A stretch of 64,000 bases of DNA from an uncultured Clostridia bacterium (GTDB taxonomy: Bacteria > Bacillota > Clostridia > TANB77 > CAG-508): assembly GCA_934140005.1 (NCBI GenBank), contig CAKPBB010000006.1, positions 1 to 64,000 on the forward strand, written 5' to 3'. A model generated the notes under the pieces. It made no database searches. It saw only the letters and a program-made list of their open reading frames with translations, and was not told the DNA's origin. Shown here in pieces: positions 52,770 through 61,862 of this stretch (position 1 is its first letter; each line of letters begins with the position of its first letter). A program made the translations under genes and the position numbers.

Positions 52770-53951
52770 ATGAAAAGAAAAAATATAAGTAAATTTGCAA
52801 AAAGAAGAAGAATAGCTTTATTAGGCGTTATAGTATTTATTTTAATAATAATTATTAGTACAGTTTTGGAAAATTCGAATAAGCATAAAGTACCAGAAAA
52901 GGTATCTTTACTTTTAAATAACCAATTAACTGAATTGAAGAAAGATATGTATGTAGATAATGATGAAATATATATGTCAAAAGAGGATATTGTTAATTTG
53001 TTTGATGATACATTATATTATAATGAAGCAGAAAAAGAATTGATTACTACATATAATACACATATTGCTTTATTAAAAGTTAATGAGGCTTTTATGGTTT
53101 TAAATGATAGTAATGTAGAGTTAAAAGGTTGTTTAACTGAAAAAGAAAACACAGTTTATTTACCATTATCAGATATGGGAATTATATATGATGTTGATGT
53201 AGAATACTCTTCTGAATATAATAGAGTTATTTTAGATTCTACAAAAGAAGAAAAGAAAAGATCAATTACATTAAAAAAAGCAAATGTATATGAAAAAGCA
53301 AGTACTTTCTCTAAAAAAATAGAAAAGCTCAATATGAGCGAATATGTAATGATTTTGGGTACTGAAAAAAATTTTAAGAAAGTAAGAACTGAAAATGGAA
53401 ATATTGGCTATATAAAAGAAAAGAAAATCTCAGATGCAGAGATGATTAGAGAAAAGATGATTGAGAAAAAAACAGAATTTAATTATTTAAGTAATATTTC
53501 AGAAAAAAACTATAACTCAGCCGAATTAAGCAATGACAAGCAAAATATCATTTCACCAACATATTTTACACTTGATAAAGAACAAAAAATTATTGATAAA
53601 ACAAATAGTAAAACAGATAGTTTTAATAAATTTACTAGTTGGACAAATGAAAACAATGTACAAGTTTGGCCAATAGTTACAAATTTGGCAAATGTTTCAG
53701 AAAATTTATTAACCTATACTCAAAGAAATACTGTTATTAATAATATTTATCAATATTTAATGCAATATCAATTTCAAGGGGTATTCATAAAATTTGAAAA
53801 AATAGATGATTGGAATAGTTTTAATAGATTTTTAATTGAGTTAAAGCCAAAATTAAAAGAGTCTGGATTAAAATTAGGTATTATTTATAATAGTGAAAAT
53901 ATTGAAAAATCAAAAATAGAAAATATAGCAGATTTGTTAATAGAGCAATAG
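52770..53951 (+). CDS. Membrane protein with SH3 domain and degenerate GH18-like C-terminus
   Basis: 393 residues. A basic N-terminus and transmembrane helix (10-28). About 45-155 resembles a copper-amine-oxidase-N/stalk domain. About 165-218 is an SH3b domain (ITLKKANVYEKASTFSKK, MILGTEKNFKKVRTENGNIGYIKEKK). From about 265 it resembles the first half of a GH18 barrel (VQVWPIVTNLANVSE, QFQGVFIKFEKIDDW), but the catalytic DxxDxDxE motif reads IKFE without the Asp, and the protein stops early. A wall-binding, non-catalytic role is likely. Confidence 0.7.
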   Translation: MKRKNISKFAKRRRIALLGVIVFILIIIISTVLENSNKHKVPEKVSLLLNNQLTELKKDMYVDNDEIYMSKEDIVNLFDDTLYYNEAEKELITTYNTHIALLKVNEAFMVLNDSNVELKGCLTEKENTVYLPLSDMGIIYDVDVEYSSEYNRVILDSTKEEKKRSITLKKANVYEKASTFSKKIEKLNMSEYVMILGTEKNFKKVRTENGNIGYIKEKKISDAEMIREKMIEKKTEFNYLSNISEKNYNSAELSNDKQNIISPTYFTLDKEQKIIDKTNSKTDSFNKFTSWTNENNVQVWPIVTNLANVSENLLTYTQRNTVINNIYQYLMQYQFQGVFIKFEKIDDWNSFNRFLIELKPKLKESGLKLGIIYNSENIEKSKIENIADLLIEQ

Positions 53952-53995
53952 AAATAATGAGAATATAAAGAATTAGGAGAGGGTAAATTGTAAAA

Positions 53996-55090
53996 ATGAA
54001 TAAGTCTAAGAAAAAAATAATATTTATAGTTATAGGAATTCTTATAGTATTAACAATAGTAGCAATTTCAAGTTTTACAGTATGGTATAAAAATAGTTTG
54101 AAGGCTATTTCAAAAAATTCTAAGGAAGGAACTGTAAGAATCACTATTCCAGAAAAAACATCAACTACTGATATAACAAAAATATTATATAATAAAGGTT
54201 TAATAAAGAATGCTTTAGCAGTAAATATTTATATTAGAATAAATGGAATATCAAATTTACAAGCTGGAAAATATGAATTAAAAAGAAATGAAGATGTACC
54301 TACAATAATTTCTCATATACAAAATGGTGATATTGCAAGTGATGAGGTAAAGATTACATTCATCGAAGGAAAAAATATGAGATGGATAGCTAAAAAAATT
54401 GCTGATAAAACTAATAATACTGAAGAAGATGTTTTCAATTTATTAAAAAATGAAGAATACATTGATTCTTTAATAGAAAAATATTGGTTTTTAACAGATG
54501 AAATAAAAGATGAACAAATTTATTATCCACTTGAAGGCTATTTATTACCAGATACATATACTTTTGAAAATGATGATGTTTCTGTAAAAACGATATTTAA
54601 TATTATTTTAAATTATATGGACAAGAAGCTAACAAGTTTAAAAGAGCAAATAGAACAAAAAAATTATACAATTCATCAAATGCTAACACTTGCTTCAATG
54701 GCTGAATTAGAAGGAAAGTCTGATTCGGATAGAGCTGAGATAGTTGGTGTATTTTTTAACAGATTAAATCAAAATATGAGTTTAGGCAGTGATGTTACAA
54801 CATATTATGCATTTAAAGTCGATATGGGAGATAGAAATCTAACTACAAATGAAATAAAAACATATAGTCCATATAATACAAGAGGGCCTCAAATGAATGG
54901 AAAAATTCCAATTGGACCAATATGCAATCCAAGTGTTTCTGCAATAAAAGCTGCTTTAAATCCTACAGAAAGTGATAATTTATACTTTGTAGCAGATAAA
55001 AATGGAAAAGTATATTTTACAAAAACTTATGAAGAACATACAGAAATGATACAAAAACTAAAAGATGAAGGATTATGGTTTACATATTAA
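53996..55090 (+). CDS. mltG: Endolytic peptidoglycan transglycosylase MltG
   Basis: 364 residues. Transmembrane helix at 7-27, a LysM-like subdomain, then the YceG/MltG catalytic domain with the family signature LASMAELEGKSDSDRAEIV, the expected catalytic Glu in MAELE, YPLEGYLLPDTYTF, SLGSDVTTYYAF and NTRGPQMNGKIPIGPICNPSVSAI. It cleaves nascent glycan strands. The site is GGAGAGGG. A terminator follows. Confidence 0.96.
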   Translation: MNKSKKKIIFIVIGILIVLTIVAISSFTVWYKNSLKAISKNSKEGTVRITIPEKTSTTDITKILYNKGLIKNALAVNIYIRINGISNLQAGKYELKRNEDVPTIISHIQNGDIASDEVKITFIEGKNMRWIAKKIADKTNNTEEDVFNLLKNEEYIDSLIEKYWFLTDEIKDEQIYYPLEGYLLPDTYTFENDDVSVKTIFNIILNYMDKKLTSLKEQIEQKNYTIHQMLTLASMAELEGKSDSDRAEIVGVFFNRLNQNMSLGSDVTTYYAFKVDMGDRNLTTNEIKTYSPYNTRGPQMNGKIPIGPICNPSVSAIKAALNPTESDNLYFVADKNGKVYFTKTYEEHTEMIQKLKDEGLWFTY

Positions 55091-55093
55091 ATA

Positions 55094-55141
55094 AAAAGCA
55101 GAAATATCAATTTTTTTAATTTTTGATAATTCTGCTTTTAT
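55094..55141 (+). terminator. Intrinsic terminator after mltG
   Basis: Long stem AAAAGCAGAA-TATCAA with TTGATA-TTCTGCTTTT, followed by T and A. Confidence 0.8.
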
Positions 55142-55259
55142 ATTGTCATTTTTGAAAAAATGTGTAACTAAATTATTAGTTATTGGTTATATATTATTGT
55201 AAAGTATTAACATTACAAATTGAATTTATATAAGATATAATGTGAAGGGGGAGAAAATT

Positions 55260-58121
55260 ATGAGAAGAATAAAGATTATTATATCAAGTATACTAATATT
55301 TTTAATTTTAGTACCATATTTTAATATGGTTTATGCTACTAATGAAATACAAAATTTTTCAAAACTTGAGGAAAATACTATAGAAGACAAAACGGTTACA
55401 AAAAATACAAATGCTAATGTTACAGAAAAAGAGATGACTATTGAAAATAGTGTAAATGCTAATGTAGCAAATAATACAATTTTGTCAAATACAATAACAA
55501 ATAATACTACTAATAGTACTAAAAATAATTCAGAAAATTCTGTAAAGAATAATGTAAGCAACAATGTAGAAAAAAATAATTCTAATAGTAGCAATACAAC
55601 TAAAGATATGAATACTTCAAATACAAATAATAATGTTACGAAAGAAGAAAAAAAGAATAACACAGTAAACAATAATATAACAAATAAAGAATCTTTAAAT
55701 GTAAGTAATAATTCAAATAGTAATTTAACTAATGTACAATCTGCAAACAAAAAAGGTAGAATGTGGTTAGATACAATTCAAGATAATCCAACCTATTATG
55801 TGCCAATGCAAAAGCAAATAAGTGTAGTAGGCTGGGCAATATCAAATGATAAAAATGCAAAAGTAAGAGTATATATAAATAATAAATTATATATATCAGA
55901 AATGACTAGAACGCAAAGACCAGATGTAGATAAAATATCAGGGGAGTATGGTGGAACAGCAACAACCCAAAAAGCAGGGTATTCAAATAGAATAGATATA
56001 TCATCATTAGCAAATGGTAAATACACATTAAAAGTTGAACAAGTAAGTAGTGAAAATAAGGTATTATCTAGTGTTGAAAAGACTTTTTATATAAAAAGAG
56101 AAAATGCTAGAGGTAGAATGTGGTTAGACACGATACAAAATAATCCAACTTATTATGTACCAACTCAAAGTACAATAAGTGTTGTTGGTTGGGCAATATC
56201 AAATGATATAAATGCAAAAGTAAAAGTATATATAAATAATAAGTTATATATATCAAAAATGACTAGAACACAGAGACCAGATGTAGATAAAATATCAGGG
56301 GAGTATGGTGGAACAAATACAACATCAAAAGCGGGATATTCAAATAGAATAGATATATCATCTTTACCAGCTGGAAAATATACATTAAGAGTTGAACAAG
56401 TAAGTGGTGAAAATAAGGTATTATCTAGTGTTGAAAAAAATTTTTACATAGCAAAAGAAACTGCTAAAGGAACAATGTGGTTAGATACAATACAAAATAA
56501 TCCTACATATTATACACCTACTCAAAAAACAATAAGTGTAGTAGGCTGGGCAATATCAAATGATAAAAATGCAAAAGTAAGAGTATATATAAATGATAAA
56601 TTATATGTATCAGAAATGACTAGAACACAAAGACCAGATGTAGATAAAATATCAGGGGAATATGGTGGAACTGCTACAACACCAAAAGCAGGATATTCAA
56701 ATAGAATTGATATATCATCTTTATCAGTTGGAAATTATACTTTAAAAGTAGAACAAATAGATAAAGACAATAACGTTATTTCAAAAGTTGAAGCAAAATT
56801 TTCAATAAAAGAAGTAGAATATAAAGGAAATGAATGGCTAGATACAGTTACTGAAAAAGAAAAAATAATTGTACCAACAAAAGAAACTTTACGAGTAAGA
56901 GGTTGGGCAATATCAAATGACAAAAATGCAAGAGTAGAAATATCAATAGATGGCGTAGTTCAAGTTAAAAGTGCAAAACGTTTTTCAAGATCAGATGTAG
57001 ATAAAATATCAGGAGAATATGGTGGAACATCTACAACACCAAAAGCAGGATATGATACAACTTTAGATATTGTTAATTTGCCAGAAGGAACACATACAGT
57101 TACAGTAAAACAGATATCAAGTACAGGTAAAACAATATCTATAATTGAAAGAAGATTTATTATAGAAAGAGAAAAGTTTAATGGATATGTCGATATTGAT
57201 TATCCAATAAATTTACAACTATATACAACAAGTAATAAGACACTTTTAGTTGCTGGTTGGACTTTATCAACAGATGCTAAGGATACTGTAGAAATAAAAA
57301 TAAATGGAAAAAAATATTCTCCTAATAGATGGTATAGAAGTGATGTAAATTCAGCAGATTATGGAGGTAAATCTAAAAATCCAACTCCAGGTTATGGTTA
57401 TCAGATAGATTTATCAAAATTTTCAGAAGGAACTTATACAGTTGAAGTAAGTGTAATATCAAGATGGGGAAAAGTAATTAGTTCTAGAAGTAGAAAAATT
57501 GAAATTTCTTTTTCAAAATATGCTGGTGTTGATGTATCAAGACACAATGGAAAAATAGATTGGCAAACATTGAAAAATAAAGGAATTGAATTTGCAATTA
57601 TAAGGATTGGTTATGGACAAAACTCAAATCAAAAAGATGACTATTTTGAATATAATTATTCTGAATGTAAAAAATATGGAATAAAAGTAGGAGTATACTT
57701 ATATAGTTATGCTATGAATGTAGAAGATTCAGAAAAAGAAGCTTTAAATTGCTTGAAGTGGTTAAATAATAAAAAACTAGATTTACCAATATACTATGAT
57801 ATAGAAAATGAAACTGATGGTTATCCACAACATACCATAGACAAAGGAACTTTAACAGAAATGGCTTTAACTTTTTTGAAAAAGATATCTTCTTCAGGAT
57901 ACAAAGCAGGGCTTTATTCTAGCAAATATTGGCTAGAATCAAAGTTTGATATGAGTAGAATAGAAAATAATTATTCTGTATGGGTAGCACAATATACATC
58001 ACTAATGCAAACTTCATATAAAGGAAAATATGATATTTGGCAATGGCTTGATGGAAAAAATGATGAAATGATGGGTGGACTAGATAGAAACTGGTGTTAT
58101 AGAAAATCTTTAATACATTAG
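55260..58121 (+). CDS. Secreted GH25 lysozyme with five tandem repeats
   Basis: 953 residues from ATG 55260; the GTG at 55242 overlaps AAGGGGGAG. Signal peptide (about 1-28), an Asn/Thr/Ser-rich linker (about 35-160), then five repeats of about 118 residues beginning near 166, 285, 404, 522 and 641. The first three are almost identical (WLDTIQ-NPTYY-P, ISVVGWAISND, DVDKISGEYGGT), the fourth is similar, the fifth divergent. The GH25 muramidase domain covers 755-953 with active-site Asp in GVDVSRHNGKIDW and the DIENE pair. It is exported and digests peptidoglycan glycan chains. The repeats may bind the wall or act as Ig-like spacers. Confidence 0.9.
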   Translation: MRRIKIIISSILIFLILVPYFNMVYATNEIQNFSKLEENTIEDKTVTKNTNANVTEKEMTIENSVNANVANNTILSNTITNNTTNSTKNNSENSVKNNVSNNVEKNNSNSSNTTKDMNTSNTNNNVTKEEKKNNTVNNNITNKESLNVSNNSNSNLTNVQSANKKGRMWLDTIQDNPTYYVPMQKQISVVGWAISNDKNAKVRVYINNKLYISEMTRTQRPDVDKISGEYGGTATTQKAGYSNRIDISSLANGKYTLKVEQVSSENKVLSSVEKTFYIKRENARGRMWLDTIQNNPTYYVPTQSTISVVGWAISNDINAKVKVYINNKLYISKMTRTQRPDVDKISGEYGGTNTTSKAGYSNRIDISSLPAGKYTLRVEQVSGENKVLSSVEKNFYIAKETAKGTMWLDTIQNNPTYYTPTQKTISVVGWAISNDKNAKVRVYINDKLYVSEMTRTQRPDVDKISGEYGGTATTPKAGYSNRIDISSLSVGNYTLKVEQIDKDNNVISKVEAKFSIKEVEYKGNEWLDTVTEKEKIIVPTKETLRVRGWAISNDKNARVEISIDGVVQVKSAKRFSRSDVDKISGEYGGTSTTPKAGYDTTLDIVNLPEGTHTVTVKQISSTGKTISIIERRFIIEREKFNGYVDIDYPINLQLYTTSNKTLLVAGWTLSTDAKDTVEIKINGKKYSPNRWYRSDVNSADYGGKSKNPTPGYGYQIDLSKFSEGTYTVEVSVISRWGKVISSRSRKIEISFSKYAGVDVSRHNGKIDWQTLKNKGIEFAIIRIGYGQNSNQKDDYFEYNYSECKKYGIKVGVYLYSYAMNVEDSEKEALNCLKWLNNKKLDLPIYYDIENETDGYPQHTIDKGTLTEMALTFLKKISSSGYKAGLYSSKYWLESKFDMSRIENNYSVWVAQYTSLMQTSYKGKYDIWQWLDGKNDEMMGGLDRNWCYRKSLIH
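55756..57521 (+). repeat. Five in-frame tandem repeats of about 355 bp
   Basis: Unit starts near 55756, 56113, 56470, 56825 and 57182. Segments such as the DNA encoding DVDKISGEYGGT recur nearly base for base in units 1-4. Unit 5 keeps only the YGG-like landmarks. This implies recent duplication or gene conversion inside the gene. Confidence 0.85.
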
Positions 58122-58151
58122 AAATTTTAAATATTAAGATTAAATATTATT

Positions 58152-58186
58152 GGACTGTTTAAAAATATTTTAAGCAGTCTTTTTTG
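58152..58186 (+). terminator. Intrinsic terminator after the GH25 gene
   Basis: Stem GACTGTTTAAAA/TTTTAAGCAGTC (one G-U) with a 3-nt loop and a T-run. Confidence 0.8.
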
Positions 58187-58236
58187 TTCTAAAAAGAAAA
58201 TATAAACATATATAAATTATAAAGTGAGGAAAAATT

Positions 58237-59169
58237 ATGGTTTATATTGATTTTTTAGAAAATGAAGAAGAACTTTCTTTTTATAGTTTAAGAAAATATT
58301 GGAAAATTGTTAATAAGGTACGACTAATGTATTATAAAATTTTTAGAAAGGTAATTTCTACAAGTTTAGAAGATAAGACTGTTGTGTTATTGCCTAAACT
58401 AGATAGTAGAAGTTTTAAAAAATTAGAACAGAAACTTTTACAAATGAATAGTAAAACAGTTTGCTTATCAAAGAAATTGGAAAATAATGATACATTGAAA
58501 GATTTTTTGAATGAAAAAAATAAGGATATTTTAGATGGTAAATGGTTATTTTCTTATTTAGTTGAACACATTTTAGCATATATTGAAAAACAAACAGAGG
58601 AAAATATTTCAGAACAGGAAATTGCAATTCTTACTAATGAAATAGATGAAAAGATAGCAGGTTGGATTATAAAATTAGCTTGTAAATATAAGAAGATAGA
58701 ATTGATTACCAAAGAACCGTTGAAATTTAAGAAATTGGAAGAAAATTTGTATAATGAATATGGTATAGAATTAAATGTAACATATAATGAAAGAAAGAGT
58801 TTGAAAAATGCTGGTATTGTATTAAATTTTAATTTTGCAGAAGAGGCATTAAATAAATTTTCAATTAGCAAAAATGCAATAATCATAAATTTTGAACAAG
58901 AAATTGCAATAGAGAATAGAAGCTTTAATGGAATTATTGTAAATGGTTATCACATACATTTGCCAACTAACTATTTTAAATATGTTATTCCATTTCAAAA
59001 ATTTTCAAGTAATTTGATATATGAAAGTTTAATTTATAAAAAAACGAATTTTAATAATGTGTTGAAGCAAATTTTAGATGATAATGTAGAATTGCATTAT
59101 TTAATTGGAATAAGAGGCAAAATAAAGAATCAAGAGTTCAAAAGAAGAAAAAAACTACTGACAAATTAA
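58237..59169 (+). CDS. Unknown conserved-looking cytoplasmic protein
   Basis: 310 residues with no signal peptide. The pattern of alternating hydrophobic strands and helices (KTVVLLPKLDSRSFKKLEQKL, KKIELITKEPLKFKKLEENLYNEYG, NAGIVLNFNFAEEAL, NAIIINFEQEIAIENRSFNGIIVNGYHI) suggests a Rossmann-like alpha/beta fold, but no nucleotide-binding motif can be assigned. Single gene with its own ribosome binding site (GTGAGGA); followed by a copy of the large repeat. Confidence 0.65.
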   Translation: MVYIDFLENEEELSFYSLRKYWKIVNKVRLMYYKIFRKVISTSLEDKTVVLLPKLDSRSFKKLEQKLLQMNSKTVCLSKKLENNDTLKDFLNEKNKDILDGKWLFSYLVEHILAYIEKQTEENISEQEIAILTNEIDEKIAGWIIKLACKYKKIELITKEPLKFKKLEENLYNEYGIELNVTYNERKSLKNAGIVLNFNFAEEALNKFSISKNAIIINFEQEIAIENRSFNGIIVNGYHIHLPTNYFKYVIPFQKFSSNLIYESLIYKKTNFNNVLKQILDDNVELHYLIGIRGKIKNQEFKRRKKLLTN

Positions 59170-59175
59170 ATTTTT

Positions 59176-59307
59176 AGAATAAATATATTGTTTTGAAATA
59201 CCGCGTAAGCGACCAAACGAACAAAGTGAGTGCGAATGGAGCAATCTTCATATATTATAAAAAAGTAAGATTGCGACACCAAGGTATGAAAAACATATAT
59301 TTATTCT
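59176..59307 (+). repeat. Large structured repeat, copy 2 (132 bp)
   Basis: The core from TTTTGAAATACCGCG to GACACCAAGGTAT matches the copies at 26253 and 63429 almost base for base. The outer arms (AGAATAAATATAT at 59176-59188 with ATATATTTATTCT at 59295-59307) pair with each other but differ from the arms of the other copies. It lies 6 bp after a stop codon and ends 33 bp before the greA promoter. Confidence 0.9.
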
Positions 59308-59340
59308 TATTTATAACTGAAATTTTTATTGCTGTAAATC

Positions 59341-59369
59341 TTGACAAATTAGAAAATAAACAGTATTAT
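59341..59369 (+). promoter_or_regulatory. Promoter of greA
   Basis: TTGACA (59341-59346), 17-bp spacer, TATTAT (59364-59369). Confidence 0.65.
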
Positions 59370-59409
59370 AGAATACAATGTAAGTAACAAATGAAAGGGG
59401 ACTTATAAT

Positions 59410-59886
59410 ATGGGAGAAAAAGAATTTTTATTAACACAAGAAGGATACGATAAATTAGAAAAAGAATTAGATTATTTAAAAACAACAGAAAGATATGCAA
59501 TAGCAGAAAGAATAAAAGTTGCTTTAGGATTTGGAGATTTATCAGAAAATTCAGAATATGATGAAGCAAAAAATGCACAAGCTGCAAATGAAAATAAAAT
59601 TGCAGAACTAGAAGAAAAAATAAAATATGCTAGAGTAATTGATGAATCAGAAATTGATACAGAAGTTGTTCAAGTTGGAAATATTGTTAAAGTTTTAGAT
59701 ATGGAATTTGACGAAGAAATCGAGTATACAATAGTTGGTTCAACAGAGGTTGATTTAGCTCAAAACAAAATTTCAAATGAGTCACCAATTGGTCAAGCAT
59801 TACTAGGAAGAAAGAAAAATGAAATTGTTGATGTTCAAGCACCAGCTGGTGTATTAAAATTCAAAATATTAGAAATAACAAAATAG
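59410..59886 (+). CDS. greA: Transcription elongation factor GreA
   Basis: 158 residues, standard. The N-terminal coiled coil (LTQEGYDKLEKELDYLKTTERYAIAERIKVA...GDLSENSEYDEAKNAQ) has the acidic tip DLSENSEYDEAK. The C-terminal FKBP-like domain ends with IGQALLGRKKNEIVDVQAPAG. It stimulates RNA cleavage by backtracked polymerase. A terminator follows directly. Confidence 0.97.
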   Translation: MGEKEFLLTQEGYDKLEKELDYLKTTERYAIAERIKVALGFGDLSENSEYDEAKNAQAANENKIAELEEKIKYARVIDESEIDTEVVQVGNIVKVLDMEFDEEIEYTIVGSTEVDLAQNKISNESPIGQALLGRKKNEIVDVQAPAGVLKFKILEITK

Positions 59887-59892
59887 AGTTAG

Positions 59893-59920
59893 AAAGGAGT
59901 ATAGAAAATATACTCCTTTT
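59893..59920 (+). terminator. Intrinsic terminator after greA
   Basis: Perfect 11-bp stem AAAGGAGTATA/TATACTCCTTT with a 5-nt loop, then T. Confidence 0.75.
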
Positions 59921-59974
59921 AAAGTATATAAAGAATTATTTTGAATTAAATATAAGTAGAAAGGAATGTGTGTT

Positions 59975-60427
59975 ATGAAAAGAATAAGAGGAGCAGGTCT
60001 TGTAAAAATAAATGGTGGATATGCTTTTATGCATAGATTAAATGTAAAGCCTTCAGAAAATCCAAATAAACCTTATGGAGAATATTATGTTTTTCCAGGA
60101 GGTGGACTAGAAGGAAATGAAACAATTGAGCAATGTGTTGAAAGAGAAATTTTAGAAGAATTAGGAATTGTGGTAAAAGCAACAAAGAAATTATATACAA
60201 GAATAACACCAGATGGAAATTTAGAGGAATATGTATATTTGTGTGATTATATTTCAGGCGAATTTGGAACAGGAAGAGGTCCAGAATTTTCAAATGATCC
60301 AAGATATGCTGATAGAGGAGAATATATACCAACAATAGTAAAAAGAGAAGATATAAAAAATATTAGATTGATACCTGAAGAAAATAAGGAAAAATTAGTA
60401 TCAGATATTGAAAATGGATTATTATAA
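59975..60427 (+). CDS. NUDIX hydrolase
   Basis: 150 residues from the second ATG (9 nt after AAAGGA); the ATG at 59966 touches that site. The Nudix box is complete: GGLEGNETIEQCVEREILEELGI (Gly, Glu, Arg-Glu and Glu-Glu spaced as G-x5-E-x7-RE-x2-EE-x-G). It hydrolyses a nucleoside diphosphate linked to another group; the substrate is unknown. No promoter was found between it and the greA terminator. Confidence 0.9.
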   Translation: MKRIRGAGLVKINGGYAFMHRLNVKPSENPNKPYGEYYVFPGGGLEGNETIEQCVEREILEELGIVVKATKKLYTRITPDGNLEEYVYLCDYISGEFGTGRGPEFSNDPRYADRGEYIPTIVKREDIKNIRLIPEENKEKLVSDIENGLL

Positions 60428-60572
60428 ATAAATTTTTAGTTTATAATATAATAAAAATAATAATTTATAAAATTTATTAAAAAAATCTTAAGAAATTTAT
60501 AAAAAATACTGCAAAATTTTTAGATTATATGATAAAATATGCGTGATAATAAAATAAAAGGAGAGAATAGTC

Positions 60573-61280
60573 GTGGTAGCTTATAAAAGAGTTTTACTAA
60601 AATTAAGTGGAGAGGCTCTAGCAGGAGAAGCTGGAACAGGAATTGACCCAGAAATAATTGGTAATATATGTGATAAAGTTAAAGAAATTTTAGAAATGGG
60701 AGTTCAAGTATCAATTGTAGTTGGTGGGGGAAATTTTTGGAGAGGCCTAAAAAATGGTAAAAAAATGGCAGATAGATCAACAGCTGATTATATGGGAATG
60801 CTTGCAACTGCAATGAATGGTTTAGCACTTCAAGATGCTCTAGAAGCAAGAGGAGTTTATACAAGATTACAAACTGCTATTGAAATGAGAGAAATTGCAG
60901 AACCATATATTAAAAGAAAAGCAGAAAAGCATTTGAACAAAGGAAGAGTTGTAATATTTGCTTGCGGTACAGGGCATCCATTTTTCTCAACAGACACAGC
61001 AGCAGCTTTAAGAGCAGCAGAAACAGAGTCAGAAGTTATATTACTTGCGAAAACAATTGATGGTGTATATTCTGCAGATCCAAAAATTGATAAAACAGCA
61101 GTTAAATATGATGAAATATCTTATAAAGATGTCCTTGCACAAGATTTAAAAGTTATGGATTCAACTGCAACGGCTTTATGCAAAGATAATAATATTCCAT
61201 TATTAGTTTTTGCAATAAGTGATCCAGAAAATATTGTAAGAGCTGTTAAAGGCGAAAAAATAGGAACAATTGTAAAATAA
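60573..61280 (+). CDS. pyrH: UMP kinase
   Basis: 235 residues with a GTG start after AAAGGAGA. Amino-acid-kinase fold: KRVLLKLSGEALAG, VVGGGNFWRG near 50, the ATP site region and TIDGVYSADPK near 160. It phosphorylates UMP to UDP. It heads the conserved pyrH-frr-uppS-cdsA run. Its substrate pathway begins with carAB, also in this window. Confidence 0.97.
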   Translation: MVAYKRVLLKLSGEALAGEAGTGIDPEIIGNICDKVKEILEMGVQVSIVVGGGNFWRGLKNGKKMADRSTADYMGMLATAMNGLALQDALEARGVYTRLQTAIEMREIAEPYIKRKAEKHLNKGRVVIFACGTGHPFFSTDTAAALRAAETESEVILLAKTIDGVYSADPKIDKTAVKYDEISYKDVLAQDLKVMDSTATALCKDNNIPLLVFAISDPENIVRAVKGEKIGTIVK

Positions 61281-61307
61281 ATATAAACAGATAGAAAGAG
61301 GTTTTTT

Positions 61308-61850
61308 ATGAACGAATTAGAAGAAAGAATGAAAAAAACAGTTAGTGTTTTTGAAGAAAATTTATCAGAAATTAGAGCAGGAAGAGCAAATCCAGCAATA
61401 TTAAATAAAATTTCAGTAGAATATTATGGTGTTACAACACCAATAAATCAAGTAGCTGGAATATCAGTTCCAGAAGCTAGAATGATAGTTATTCAACCTT
61501 GGGATGCAAGTATACTAAAAGAAATTGAAAAAGCAATACTTGCTTCTGATATTGGATTAAACCCTAACAATGATGGAAAAGTTATTAGATTAAACTTCCC
61601 AGAATTAACAGAAGAAAGAAGAAAAGATTTAGTAAAAGAAATTAGAAAAATTGCTGAAGAAGCTAAAGTTGCTGTTAGGTCAATTCGTAGAGATGGAATG
61701 GAAGATGTAAAAGCAAAACAAAAAAATTCTGAGATTACTGAAGATGAAAAAGCATCAAAAGAAGATGAAATTCAAAAATTAACAGATAAATATGTTGCTG
61801 AAATAGATAAAATATTAGCAAATAAAGAAAAAGAAATTTTAAATGTATAA
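61308..61850 (+). CDS. frr: Ribosome recycling factor
   Basis: 180 residues (typical 185). It splits terminated ribosomes with EF-G. Features: LSEIRAGRANPAILNKISVEYYGVTTPINQVA near the start and VRSIRRDGMEDVKAKQKNSEITEDEK near 125. It is followed immediately by the uppS ribosome binding site. Confidence 0.97.
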   Translation: MNELEERMKKTVSVFEENLSEIRAGRANPAILNKISVEYYGVTTPINQVAGISVPEARMIVIQPWDASILKEIEKAILASDIGLNPNNDGKVIRLNFPELTEERRKDLVKEIRKIAEEAKVAVRSIRRDGMEDVKAKQKNSEITEDEKASKEDEIQKLTDKYVAEIDKILANKEKEILNV

Positions 61851-61862
61851 TTGGAGAATATA

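Noticed and set aside
55350..55740. Asn/Thr-rich low-complexity stretch as a possible repeat array or CRISPR
   Set aside because: No regular spacing or conserved repeat; it is the linker of the GH25 lysozyme.
59193..59387. 64-codon ORF across repeat copy 2
   Set aside because: It is an accidental frame through the structured repeat and the greA promoter; the other copies do not keep the frame.
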